From CAYPLH01 sp964411505 (lineage in GTDB: Bacteria; Bacillota; Clostridia; CAYPLH01; DUMO01), in assembly GCA_964411505.1 (NCBI GenBank), contig CAYPLH010000009.1, positions 1 through 64,000 on the forward strand: a stretch of DNA of 64,000 nucleotides, in the 5' to 3' direction. The notes below the pieces were generated by a model that was not told the DNA's origin, did no database searches, and saw only the letters and a list, made by a program, of their open reading frames with translations. The translations under genes and the position numbers were made by a program. Below, piece by piece: positions 35,508 through 44,471 of the stretch (the stretch's first letter is position 1; each line of letters begins with the position of its first letter).

Positions 35508-36249
35508 AGTGTTTTTTAAAAACTTTATTAAAATAGAAATAATCATCATATCCGGCTTTATTAGCAACCTCCTTTATGGTCAGCTCTCTTTTCTTTAAAA
35601 ATTCAGCAGCATGCTTCATTCTTATCTCCTTTAAATAGTCTGAAAAGGTAGTTCCAAGTAATTTGTTAAACAAATAGCACGTATAGTTTGGATGTAAAAA
35701 AAATCTATTAGATAATTCTTTAAGTTTAATCTTTTTATAAAAATTATCATTTAAATATTGCAGCATTTTTTTGAAGTTTTCATTATCTATATTCGACGGA
35801 ATATTTCCTACAGCATCTTCTTGGCAACTACCAAAACCTTTACCATGATTTACCTGCATTGTTTTCTTCACTTTATCAAGATGGAGTTTTAGTCTTTTCA
35901 AAATATCGATTGTTTTTTGCGAGTCTACTGGTTTTAAACAATATTCGAATGCTCCAAGCCTTACTGCTTCCTGAGCATATGAAAATTCAGCAAAGCCGCT
36001 TACAATAACAAATTCAATGTTTAAACCCTTTCCCCTTGCTTTTTTCATAAGCTCAATTCCTGATATGACAGGCATTCTGATATCTGTAAAGACGGCATCG
36101 GGGCTTGATTGTTCGATAAATTCAAGCGCTTGGACTGAATTCTGAAATTCTGCGATGATCTCAAAACCCGCGTCAGCCCAATTGATATTCTTCTTTAAAC
36201 TAATCATTGACCATGGTTCGTCATCCACCAGAACCACCTTGTAAGCCAT
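35467..36249 (-). CDS. AraC-type response regulator (YesN-like)
   Basis: The 260-aa product starts at the ATG after AGAAGG, giving MAYKVVLVDDEPWSM. The receiver domain (1-120) has the acidic pair DDE, phosphoacceptor Asp in AVFTDIRMPVISG and Lys in CLKPVDS. The C-terminal AraC domain has LKELSNRFFLHPNYTCYLFNKLLGTTFSDYLKEIRM and LTIKEVANKAGYDDYFYFNKVFKKHYGSTPTEYRK. It is shorter than many YesN proteins because the linker is small. A perfectly spaced sigmaA promoter lies at 36310-36338. Likely targets are the transporter genes downstream. Confidence 0.92.
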   Translation of the reverse strand: MAYKVVLVDDEPWSMISLKKNINWADAGFEIIAEFQNSVQALEFIEQSSPDAVFTDIRMPVISGIELMKKARGKGLNIEFVIVSGFAEFSYAQEAVRLGAFEYCLKPVDSQKTIDILKRLKLHLDKVKKTMQVNHGKGFGSCQEDAVGNIPSNIDNENFKKMLQYLNDNFYKKIKLKELSNRFFLHPNYTCYLFNKLLGTTFSDYLKEIRMKHAAEFLKKRELTIKEVANKAGYDDYFYFNKVFKKHYGSTPTEYRKNKV

Positions 36250-36309
36250 AAGCTTAAAACCTTCTTTCTGTATCATTATCAGCATGTTAGTATAATAGGT
36301 TTAACATCA

Positions 36310-36338
36310 ATTATAAAGTAGTATAGGCAGATTATCAA
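36310..36338 (-). promoter_or_regulatory. SigmaA promoter of the two-component/transporter operon
   Basis: On the minus strand TTGATA (36333-36338) and TATAAT (36310-36315) are 17 bases apart. The -35 sits just beyond the terminator that follows the truncated murA, so the accessory operon has its own start. Confidence 0.7.
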
Positions 36339-36340
36339 CC

Positions 36341-36369
36341 TAAAAAAGGTGGCTTTTTTTACCTTTTTG
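36341..36369 (-). terminator. Terminator after the truncated murA
   Basis: On the minus strand AAAAAGGT and ACCTTTTT arms are followed by a short T-run. The structure is part of the hairpin that accompanies palindrome copy 3, as at the other two copies. Confidence 0.65.
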
Positions 36370-36377
36370 CAATCCCC

Positions 36378-36409
36378 ATTGTCTAGGAAAGTATACTTTC
36401 TTAGACAAT
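36378..36409. repeat. 32-bp palindrome copy 3 at the murA breakpoint
   Basis: Near-identical to the palindrome at 2900-2931, in the same orientation, and preceded by the same TTTGCAATCCCC flank. It lies about 22 bases from the point where the murA reading frame stops resembling MurA. Confidence 0.9.
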
Positions 36410-36802
36410 AAAAAAGTGTCCATAAGGTATCACATCCACCCGGATAGCTTATAGTCACTTTACCGCAACGTGCCAGCACAGGTCCTAAAAAAACAATAGA
36501 CGACCGCATCTCTGAAGCAAGATTATCTGGTATCTTCTGACCATGTAAAGTGGATGAATCCACAATGACAGTACTACCCTGTTCTTGAACTTTACAGCCT
36601 AGCTCTTCCAAAATTTTTAACATGATATGTACATCTTTGAGTTTGGGACAATTTTTGATCACATTGATTCCACTATTAAGAACTGTTGCCGCCAAAATCG
36701 GAAGCACAGCATTTTTAGAACCTTCTATTTCTATTTCGCCTTCTAGTTTGTTTCCACCATTTATAATTAATTTCTCCAAAAAAACACCTCCACTGTTCCA
36801 GG

Positions 36803-36826
36803 CATAATATATTTTATGCCTGCTGC
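36803..36826. other. Hairpin in the ftsW-murA gap
   Basis: Perfect arms AGGCATAA and TTATGCCT enclose a 6-base loop just upstream of the truncated murA. There is no T-tract. The rest of the 204-base gap to ftsW has no reading frame, and no trace of murG, which often follows ftsW in this position. Confidence 0.5.
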
Positions 36827-36983
36827 ATGAAAGTGTTACATTTGGAAAATCGACTTGCTATTCAAAGCATAGAACTTATGATTACTTCCCCAAATATTTT
36901 TTAAACAAGCTTATGCTGTCAGTAAGTCAAAAATAAAAAACCTATTTACATCCTTCTTTAGAGTAATCAAACTTACTTTTCTG

Positions 36984-38093
36984 TTATATTCTGTCATAGT
37001 TTGCATATCTTGAAATATTAAGTAAAATTCCAATATCAGTTAGCAGAAGAATAAGTGATGTACCTCCAAAGCTAAAAAATGGAAGCGGCATCCCGGTTAC
37101 CGGTACTGATGAGGTTACAACTGCAAAGTTTATCACAACCTGTACAGCAACCAGTGCTGTTATTCCAATAGCTGTCAAGCTTCCAAACATATCTGGTGCA
37201 TTAACTGCCACCTTTACTCCTCTCCAGATGAAGATAATAAACAAAATCATTACTGCAAACACACCGACAAAACCTAATTCTTCAGCCAGTACCGAAAGAA
37301 TAAAATCATTATAAGGCTCTGGTAAATATAAAAATTTTTGCAGACTTTTTCCCAATCCTCTACCAAATAACCCTCCTGATCCAATGGCATACAAAGACTG
37401 AACCGCCTGCCACCCTTCTCCTTTAGGATCCGCAAAGGGGTCAAGAAAAGAAAGTGCCCTAATCCTCATATAGGGAAAGAGCATGATAATTGCTGTAATC
37501 CCAGCTACTGCAGGAAATGACAGCAAAACAAAATGCTTAATCTTAGCGCCAGCACAAAATAAAATTATTGCTGATACAATAACAATAATCATAGTGCATG
37601 AAAAGTGCGGTTCGCGCAACAGGAGTACCGCTATCAAAGCTACTAATAGAAGGTATGGCAGAAGACCTTTAAAAAAGTATTTTAACTGATCCTTTCTTTT
37701 TGAAAGACTGTATGAAAAAAACAGTATTGTTGAAAGCTTTATAAATTCTGATGGCTGTACAGACTGCCCTGCAATACTAAACCACCTTCTTGCATCATTA
37801 TGAACCTGTCCAATTCCTGGTATCAAAACAAGTATTAAAAGAACAATACTAAAAATGAAAAACACCGGTGAATACTTCGCCAGCTTACGGTAATCAAAAT
37901 TCATCATGACAAACATTGCACAAAGTCCTATAGGCAAATATTGTATCTGTTTTCTTAAAAAGTGGTATGTATCACCATGCATATAGTTGTATGCATGAGC
38001 AGCACTAGCACTGAAAATCATAATGGTTCCAAAGGCAACTAGTATTAACACAGTCATTAATATCCAAAAGTCCACTGGTTTTTGCTTTCTCAT
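36984..38093 (-). CDS. ftsW: SEDS peptidoglycan glycosyltransferase FtsW/SpoVE
   Basis: This is 369 aa from the ATG after GGAGGAG; the earlier in-frame start would overlap mraY. About ten membrane helices carry the SEDS landmarks: ARRWFSIAGQSVQPSEFIKL, LREPHFSC, QSLYAIGSGGLFGRGLGKSLQKFLYLPEPYNDFILSVLAEELGF, and the C-terminal GMPLPFFSFGGTSLI. It polymerises lipid II with a class B PBP; here SpoVD is the likely partner. Whether it serves division or cortex synthesis cannot be decided by sequence. It follows mraY by 40 bases, without a murD between. Confidence 0.93.
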   Translation of the reverse strand: MRKQKPVDFWILMTVLILVAFGTIMIFSASAAHAYNYMHGDTYHFLRKQIQYLPIGLCAMFVMMNFDYRKLAKYSPVFFIFSIVLLILVLIPGIGQVHNDARRWFSIAGQSVQPSEFIKLSTILFFSYSLSKRKDQLKYFFKGLLPYLLLVALIAVLLLREPHFSCTMIIVIVSAIILFCAGAKIKHFVLLSFPAVAGITAIIMLFPYMRIRALSFLDPFADPKGEGWQAVQSLYAIGSGGLFGRGLGKSLQKFLYLPEPYNDFILSVLAEELGFVGVFAVMILFIIFIWRGVKVAVNAPDMFGSLTAIGITALVAVQVVINFAVVTSSVPVTGMPLPFFSFGGTSLILLLTDIGILLNISRYANYDRI

Positions 38094-38133
38094 CCTCTTC
38101 TCTCCTCCTGCTACACAAATACATAAATAATCA

Positions 38134-39123
38134 TCAGTAGAATCTGAAACGTAGCGCAAGCATCCCTATAAAGCAAAGTACAAGAGTTACCATCCAGAAA
38201 ATAGATACAATCTTTGTCTCTTTCCATCCAATAAGTTCAAAATGGTGATGAATTGGTGCCATTTTGAAAATCCGTTTTCCTCTAAGCTTAAACGATGCAA
38301 CCTGCAAAATATCAGACAATGATTCTATTACATAAATACCACCTACAATTACTAATATCAATGGCATTTTCATCATTATTGCTACTGAAGCCACGGCGCC
38401 GCCAAGAGCCAGTGAGCCCGTATCACCCATAAAAACTTTTGCAGGATGAATATTAAATACTAGAAATCCCATACAACCACCTGCAACTATTGAACTAAAT
38501 ATTTTAATATACTCCCATTCGCTCCTTGTCATAGCCACAACTGTAAAGAAAACCATTACTATAAGTGTAATACCTGCACATAGTCCATCAACACCATCTG
38601 TAAGGTTAACAGAATTGGTTGTAGCATATAATACTAAAAAAAGAAACATCATGTAAACTATTGGATGGAGCTCGTATTGGATTCCAATAAAAGGAATGAA
38701 GGTTGCAGTTCCAAGGTCTGTAAAAAATGTGACATAAATTATGTAAGCAAGCGACACCAAGAACAATCCAATTGTTTTCTGCCAAGGAGCAAGTCCATTT
38801 TTACTTCTTTTTATAACTATTATAATGTCATCCAGAAAGCCTATTATCCCAAAACCCAAAGTCACAATAGTCATTGGAACTATTTTCGGATATGATGGTG
38901 CAAAGAATAAAGTCATAATAAGTATAGGAATCAAAAAAATGATCCCTCCAATTGTAGGTGTATTCTGCTTTATTAAGTGAGTTTTAGGTCCATCATCTCT
39001 TACCGTCTGTCCTACCTTAAGACGCTTTAAGCTAGATATCAAAATTGGACCAAGCAATAAAGCTAGTACAAAAGTTAATATAAATGTTATTACCTGTAAT
39101 GAAAAGTTAAATGGTAAACTCAA
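38134..39123 (-). CDS. mraY: Phospho-N-acetylmuramoyl-pentapeptide transferase MraY
   Basis: This 329-aa integral membrane enzyme forms lipid I. Family motifs are present: KTHLIKQNTPTIGG, NSVNLTDGVDGLCAG (catalytic Asp region), VFMGDTGSLALGGA and MAPIHHHFELIGWKE. Length is typical. The gene order murF-mraY-ftsW is conserved except that murD is not between mraY and ftsW. Confidence 0.97.
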   Translation of the reverse strand: MSLPFNFSLQVITFILTFVLALLLGPILISSLKRLKVGQTVRDDGPKTHLIKQNTPTIGGIIFLIPILIMTLFFAPSYPKIVPMTIVTLGFGIIGFLDDIIIVIKRSKNGLAPWQKTIGLFLVSLAYIIYVTFFTDLGTATFIPFIGIQYELHPIVYMMFLFLVLYATTNSVNLTDGVDGLCAGITLIVMVFFTVVAMTRSEWEYIKIFSSIVAGGCMGFLVFNIHPAKVFMGDTGSLALGGAVASVAIMMKMPLILVIVGGIYVIESLSDILQVASFKLRGKRIFKMAPIHHHFELIGWKETKIVSIFWMVTLVLCFIGMLALRFRFY

Positions 39124-39165
39124 AGTACTTCCCCCAGTTTAGTCGTTAGTTATTAGTTATTAGCT

Positions 39166-40569
39166 TTAGCCGTGGGGCCATGGTCTTTTTGGTTCCAACT
39201 CGAGCAAGTGGTTTACAATCTCTTCCATCTTCATACCCCTTGACCCTTTAACAAGCAGTATATCATCAGCACGTACAAAGTCACTGAGAAACTCATTTGC
39301 CTCATTATTGCCTTCAAAACTATATACTCTTTCCTCAGGTATTCCTTTATAAAGTGCACCAAGAAAAATACCCCTTGCATTTTCTCCTACTGTAATAATA
39401 TAATCTATATTTTTCATTGCTGCAAATTTCCCTACATCCTTATGAGCATCAACCGACCAATCTCCCATTTCAAACATATCACCTAAAATAGCCACTGTCC
39501 TTTGATTCCCAGAGATATCCTTAAGAACTTCTATCGCGGCTTCCATGGATTGTGGACTTGCATTATAAACATCATTAATAACCTTGATTTGCTTTCCTGT
39601 TATGATGTTAAGCCGCATATCTGATGGCGAATAATGATGTACACCTTCAATTATCGACTCTATTGGCACACCTGTTTCCACACCTGCAGCAATTGCTGCA
39701 AGAGCGCAGTATACATTGTGGATTCCGGGTACCGGAACATGAAGCCCATATTCTCTTTGGTTAAGCTTTATATCAAAATATGTACCATTTTCCCCAGCTT
39801 TCCTTATGTTATATGCATAATAATCATTTTCTTCTTCTATGCCAAAAAACACCGTTTTGTAATTTAATAATCCCTTAAGTCCATACAGCAGCTTGTCATC
39901 ACCATTAAGAATAACTACTCCTCCATCTTTTAGGCCCTCCAGTATTTCTAGCTTTGCTTTAAGAATATTTTGTCTTGAACCAAACCTTTCAATATGAGAC
40001 AGCCCAATATTAGTGATAATCACAATGTCAGGCTTGCATATAGAGGTTAGATAGCTTATATCACCAAAATTTCGTGCTCCCATTTCCAAAATACCAATTT
40101 GATGAAAACTGTCTAGCTCAAAAAGAGTCAGGGGAAGCCCAATTTCATTATTAAAATTTTCTCTCGTTTTCAATACATTGTATTTTACCCCCAGAACTGA
40201 AGCAATCATTTCTTTTGTACTGGTTTTCCCCACACTCCCGGTAATAGCGATAATTGGCACATCCACTTTCTCCCTGCACCTTTTTGCAATGTCCCCCATA
40301 GCTTTTTTTGTATCTTTTACCTTAATTACAACTTTGTCAGAAGCTGGTGTAACATTCTTTTCAACAAGGCACGCGATTGCTCCCTTTTTGAAGGCCTGGC
40401 TTATGAACTGGTGACCATCAAATCTCTCTCCAACAATTGCCACAAAAAGGTCTCCTTCATTAACTTTTCTTGAGTCAGTTGAAATACCAGTTATATTTCT
40501 ATCTAAACTCCCGGTTAAAAGCTCACCCTTTACCACATCAATTAGCTCTGCACATTTTATTTTCAACAC
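39166..40569 (-). CDS. murF: UDP-N-acetylmuramoyl-tripeptide--D-alanyl-D-alanine ligase MurF
   Basis: This 467-aa Mur ligase has an N-terminal substrate domain, a central ATPase with AITGSVGKTSTKEM and TRENFNNEIGLPLTL, and a C-terminal domain with ILGDMFEMG and VLLVKGSRGMKMEE-type ends. It adds D-Ala-D-Ala. The start is GTG or the adjacent TTG after GAGGTAAG. It follows murE by 6 bases. Confidence 0.95.
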   Translation of the reverse strand: MLKIKCAELIDVVKGELLTGSLDRNITGISTDSRKVNEGDLFVAIVGERFDGHQFISQAFKKGAIACLVEKNVTPASDKVVIKVKDTKKAMGDIAKRCREKVDVPIIAITGSVGKTSTKEMIASVLGVKYNVLKTRENFNNEIGLPLTLFELDSFHQIGILEMGARNFGDISYLTSICKPDIVIITNIGLSHIERFGSRQNILKAKLEILEGLKDGGVVILNGDDKLLYGLKGLLNYKTVFFGIEEENDYYAYNIRKAGENGTYFDIKLNQREYGLHVPVPGIHNVYCALAAIAAGVETGVPIESIIEGVHHYSPSDMRLNIITGKQIKVINDVYNASPQSMEAAIEVLKDISGNQRTVAILGDMFEMGDWSVDAHKDVGKFAAMKNIDYIITVGENARGIFLGALYKGIPEERVYSFEGNNEANEFLSDFVRADDILLVKGSRGMKMEEIVNHLLELEPKRPWPHG

Positions 40570-40575
40570 CTTACC

Positions 40576-42021
40576 TCACCTCTTTAATATTTCCCTTACT
40601 ACTTCCCGATCATCAAAGTGTATGGTTTTATCTTTAAACTGTTGATAGTTCTCATGCCCTTTTCCTGCAATTAAAATAATGTCTTCGGGTTTTGCATTTT
40701 CAATCGCATACCTTATACCTTCATAGCGATCCACAATTTTTATGTATTTTCCATTGGTTCTTTTAATTCCTTCTTCTATCTCACTTATTATTTTTTCCGG
40801 ATCCTCAGTTCGCGGATTATCAGAAGTAATAATTGTAAAGTCAGCTAGATTTCCTGAAACTTCACCCATCGAAATTCTTCGACCTTGTCTGTTGCCTCCG
40901 CAACCAAATACACAAACAAGCCTTCCAAGAGTAAACTCGCGTACCGACTTTAGAACATTTTCTAGGCTAGCCGCATTATGAGCATAATCTACGATTACTG
41001 TAAAATCTTTTCCGGTATCAACCACTTCAAGCCTGCCTGGCACCTTGATTGCTTCTAATCCGCTTTTTATTGCATTCATAGGTATATTTTCAAAACAACA
41101 TACCGCAATAGCAGCAAGAGCATTATATATGTTAAATTTTCCTGGTATCCCTACTCGTATATTGTCGCTGCTCCAAGGCGTCTTAACCATAAACTCAATA
41201 CTATCTCTATTTACCTTAATATCTTCAGCTTTAAAATCTGCGTTTGCATTTATACCGTAGGTATAAATCTCACATGATGCATCCTTTAAAAGACGTCTAC
41301 CGTAAGTATCATCTATGTTTATGAGTCCTTTTTTACACATGTTAAATAGCTTGGACTTGGCATTATAATAGTCCTCCATATTATGATGGAGCTCCCCTTC
41401 TCCGATGTGATCAAAATATAGATTTGTAAACACACCTATATCAAAATGACTGCAGCTTACTCTATGCAGTCCTAGACCGTGAGAAGAAACCTCCATTACA
41501 ACACTATTTACTTCTTTTTCACTCATGTAAGAAAATAATGACTGTAGATCATGAGATTCAGGAGTAGTTCTTTCGCCATATAAAATCTCATCAGCTATTA
41601 AATTGTTTATAGTACCTATAAGTCCGACTTTTTGGCCAGCTTCTTCAAAAATAGACTTTATCATATAAGTAGTAGAGGTTTTTCCCTTAGTACCTGTAAC
41701 TCCTATAAGACAGAAGTTGTTAGAAGGATTACCAAAAAAAGAATTGGAAATATGTGCAAGACCAAAACGAGTGTCTTTAACTCTCACTACTGTAACATCA
41801 TCGGGAGTATCAACGTTTCTTTGCACCAAAATCGCTTTAGCTCCATTGTTTATTGCAGACGAAATAAATTTATGCCCATCGGTAGTAAAGCCTTCTATAC
41901 ATACAAACAAAGAACCACTTCCAGCTACCCGCGAATCATAAGCAACATTTACAATTTCTATATCTAAATTTCCTCTGGTCTCCTCTACTTCGAGCCCATT
42001 TAAAAGTTCTCGCAGTTTCAT
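40576..42021 (-). CDS. murE: UDP-MurNAc-tripeptide synthetase MurE, meso-diaminopimelate type
   Basis: This is 481 aa from the ATG after AAAGGAAG. ATP loop GVTGTKGKTSTTYM, ribose/substrate motifs TTPESHDLQ and EVSSHGL, and the specificity motif TSDNPRTEDP are present. DNPR marks enzymes adding meso-diaminopimelate rather than lysine, which tells the wall type of this organism. It is the second gene after spoVD in the usual order. Confidence 0.96.
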   Translation of the reverse strand: MKLRELLNGLEVEETRGNLDIEIVNVAYDSRVAGSGSLFVCIEGFTTDGHKFISSAINNGAKAILVQRNVDTPDDVTVVRVKDTRFGLAHISNSFFGNPSNNFCLIGVTGTKGKTSTTYMIKSIFEEAGQKVGLIGTINNLIADEILYGERTTPESHDLQSLFSYMSEKEVNSVVMEVSSHGLGLHRVSCSHFDIGVFTNLYFDHIGEGELHHNMEDYYNAKSKLFNMCKKGLINIDDTYGRRLLKDASCEIYTYGINANADFKAEDIKVNRDSIEFMVKTPWSSDNIRVGIPGKFNIYNALAAIAVCCFENIPMNAIKSGLEAIKVPGRLEVVDTGKDFTVIVDYAHNAASLENVLKSVREFTLGRLVCVFGCGGNRQGRRISMGEVSGNLADFTIITSDNPRTEDPEKIISEIEEGIKRTNGKYIKIVDRYEGIRYAIENAKPEDIILIAGKGHENYQQFKDKTIHFDDREVVREILKR

Positions 42022-42075
42022 GGTACTACTTCCTTTCACTTTAAGTATACACTTATCTGGAACGCTTTTATACTA

Positions 42076-44244
42076 CTACCAAACAGTATTTTCGAAGTAC
42101 AAGAAGTCAACTTCAATAATTTTGCCTTCCTCTACTCTAGCACCCGGTTCAATGCTCTGCTTGTGAGCCATTCCAACACCATTAACCTTAATATTTAACC
42201 CAAGGCTGTTCAGTGTTTCGGTAGCTTCACTAATGGTTTTATTGCTAAGATCAGGAACCGAAACAGTTCTGTCATCAGGAGGATTATATGAGTACACTAT
42301 TACAACCGAATCCTCGTATAAACTTGCACCTGGTTTAGGAGTCTGATCCTTTACAAGGTTGCCGCCACTTCCATCATCTTTAACTACGGCTTTTAACTTA
42401 CTGTTTTTCAGCGCTTGTTTAGCCTGTTCAACAGTCATGTTTCTAAGGTCAGGTACAGTAACAGGAGTTTTCATCATCTGTTGATCCTGCTCGGTATATC
42501 GTCTTTCAACTCCCAAGTAATTAAGTGTATCTTCAACCAATTGACCAGCCACCGGAGCTGCTATTGTACCTCCGTAATATGAAAAGCCCATCGGATGATC
42601 AAGTACGATCAGTACAGTTATTACAGGGTTATCTGCAGGTGCAATAGCAGCAAAAGAAGCAATGTACCTACCTGGTACTGTAGTTACTGATGTACCTGTT
42701 TTACCGGCTACTCTATAGCCTTTAACATAAGCATTTTTTCCTGTACCTATTGATACAACTCCTTCTAAAATCTCTCTCACAGTCTCTGAAGTCTGCCTGG
42801 AAATCACATTCCGTACTACTTCTGGTTCGTATCTTTCTACAATATTACCGTCGTTATCAATCAATTCTTTAACAAGATGAGGCTTTAGCAATTTTCCGCC
42901 ATTAGCTATTGCTGAGTATGCTGTGGCAAGCTGAATTGGAGTTATCATAAACCTCTGTCCAAAAGATGCAACCGCCATATCTATCTCCTTTGGCTTTTCG
43001 TGGTGAACAGGTTTCCCTTCAGGTAGTTCAATGTTAGTGTCGTCATAAAAACCAAAGGATTTCATATAGCTATAAAAGCGGCTAACCCCCAAGTCGAGTG
43101 AAAGGTTTACAAATACAGGGTTACACGAATTGTACACTCCCATGTAAAAAGGTTGTGTGCCATGTGCATTTGGCTTCCAGCATTTAATATCATGTCCCCC
43201 CATGGTTATAGTTTTATCCGTAACAATGGTATCAGGAGTTATAACTCCTTCTTCAATCCCTGCAGCTGTTGTTATTGCTTTAAAAGTTGATCCGGGTTCA
43301 TAGGCTTCAGAAATAGCTTTATTTTTCCATACTGTTGCCCAAAGCGCATTTACATCTTCATTACTATATCCGCTCCAGGTTTCGGTATCATATCCTGGTG
43401 GTGCCAGCCTAGGATTATTTAGATCAAAATCAGGCAATGATGCCATAGCTAGTATTTCTCCTGTTCTTGGGTCCATTACTATTGCTGCCGCACCACCAAT
43501 TAGCTTATAATCAGCCATCGCATTTTCAAGAGCTTTCTCTGCAAAATACTGTATGGTTTCATCTATAGTAAGTATTACATTCCACCCATCCCTTGGGCTT
43601 ATGTATTTTTCTTCACTTAATGGTATTTCTCTTCCCAGTCCGTCAACTTCTGAAATAATCTTACCCGGGACACCTTGCAGGTATTTGTCAAAAACAGCTT
43701 CAATTCCAAACATTCCTACGTTATCTATTCTTGTTATACCTATTACATGGGAAGCTAATGATTCATTAGGGTAAAACCTTTTGGAGTCTTCATCAACATA
43801 TATTCCTATAAGCTCCTCTTCTTCCCTCCACCTTCTTACAGCATCTCCTACTTCCTTATCTACTTTTTGCTTTACAAACTCAAAGATTGTATTTCTACTT
43901 ATAATAGTGAGAACCTTATTTTGATCCATCTCAAGTATCTCGGCAAGCTTTTTGGCGATGTATTCAGGCTCTACAGTATTTTTTCTAAGATCCTGCGGGT
44001 TTACAGATACTGTCTCAACAGAAGCGCTAATCGCAAGTTCTTTACCGTTCCTGTCATAAATAGTGCCCCTTTTGGGATTGATTACCCTGCCCATGTTTTG
44101 CTGTATGTATGCATCCTTTCGCAGCTGCTCACCTTGTACAAGTTGAATGTAACCAATTCTAATCAAGAGAAGAAATATAAGAAATGTAAATGTTACTAAT
44201 ATAAACAGCAGTCTTTTCTTAACCAGCAAATTAACTCTAGACAA
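42076..44244 (-). CDS. spoVD: Class B penicillin-binding protein, SpoVD/PBP2 type, with two PASTA domains
   Basis: This 722-aa protein has a membrane anchor (about 10-32) and a dimerisation domain. The transpeptidase has active-site S319 in PGSTFK, SCN in YNSCNP and KTG in VAGKTGTS. Two PASTA domains close it (about 590-655 starting VTVPDLRNMT, and 658-720 starting VSVPDLSNKT). PASTA domains and its place before murE fit SpoVD or the division PBP2B; only one such gene is in the cluster. It cross-links septal or cortex peptidoglycan with an FtsW/SpoVE partner. Confidence 0.93.
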   Translation of the reverse strand: MSRVNLLVKKRLLFILVTFTFLIFLLLIRIGYIQLVQGEQLRKDAYIQQNMGRVINPKRGTIYDRNGKELAISASVETVSVNPQDLRKNTVEPEYIAKKLAEILEMDQNKVLTIISRNTIFEFVKQKVDKEVGDAVRRWREEEELIGIYVDEDSKRFYPNESLASHVIGITRIDNVGMFGIEAVFDKYLQGVPGKIISEVDGLGREIPLSEEKYISPRDGWNVILTIDETIQYFAEKALENAMADYKLIGGAAAIVMDPRTGEILAMASLPDFDLNNPRLAPPGYDTETWSGYSNEDVNALWATVWKNKAISEAYEPGSTFKAITTAAGIEEGVITPDTIVTDKTITMGGHDIKCWKPNAHGTQPFYMGVYNSCNPVFVNLSLDLGVSRFYSYMKSFGFYDDTNIELPEGKPVHHEKPKEIDMAVASFGQRFMITPIQLATAYSAIANGGKLLKPHLVKELIDNDGNIVERYEPEVVRNVISRQTSETVREILEGVVSIGTGKNAYVKGYRVAGKTGTSVTTVPGRYIASFAAIAPADNPVITVLIVLDHPMGFSYYGGTIAAPVAGQLVEDTLNYLGVERRYTEQDQQMMKTPVTVPDLRNMTVEQAKQALKNSKLKAVVKDDGSGGNLVKDQTPKPGASLYEDSVVIVYSYNPPDDRTVSVPDLSNKTISEATETLNSLGLNIKVNGVGMAHKQSIEPGARVEEGKIIEVDFLYFENTVW

Positions 44245-44471
44245 AACACAACCCCCCGAGTTTATAATACGGTATTTTAAATAAAAATCGCTCTAGGAAA
44301 AATGATACTGCATTTAGTACATAATAAAGATACTAAACTAAACTGACTAAAAGATAAGACAAGTATTCATAATAGAGTAAACATTTTATGTAATTTAGCT
44401 AATAAAAGCATGGGGATGATAAGCCTCATTATTCTTTTATCACCACTCAAATTTTTAAAAGGATATCCTTT

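Larger units (their letters stand above)
36279..36779 (-). pseudogene. murA: 5' fragment of murA (UDP-N-acetylglucosamine 1-carboxyvinyltransferase)
   Basis: Residues 1-116 are clear MurA: LIINGGNKLEGEIEIEGSKNA, then MRSSIVFLGPVLARCGKVTISYPGGC. Homology ends exactly at the Cys of PGGC, the catalytic Cys of the family (normally followed by AIGARP), at about 36432. The remaining 50 codons come from the palindromic repeat and are unrelated. A whole MurA has about 417 residues, so domain II and most of domain I are missing and the product cannot be active. The TTG start with GGAGGTG is intact, so truncation seems recent. A complete murA must exist elsewhere in the genome. Confidence 0.9.

Noticed and set aside
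36279..36431. The last 50 residues of the murA frame as a real new domain
   Set aside because: They derive from the palindrome, its terminator hairpin and AT-rich DNA, with no resemblance to MurA or to a domain.
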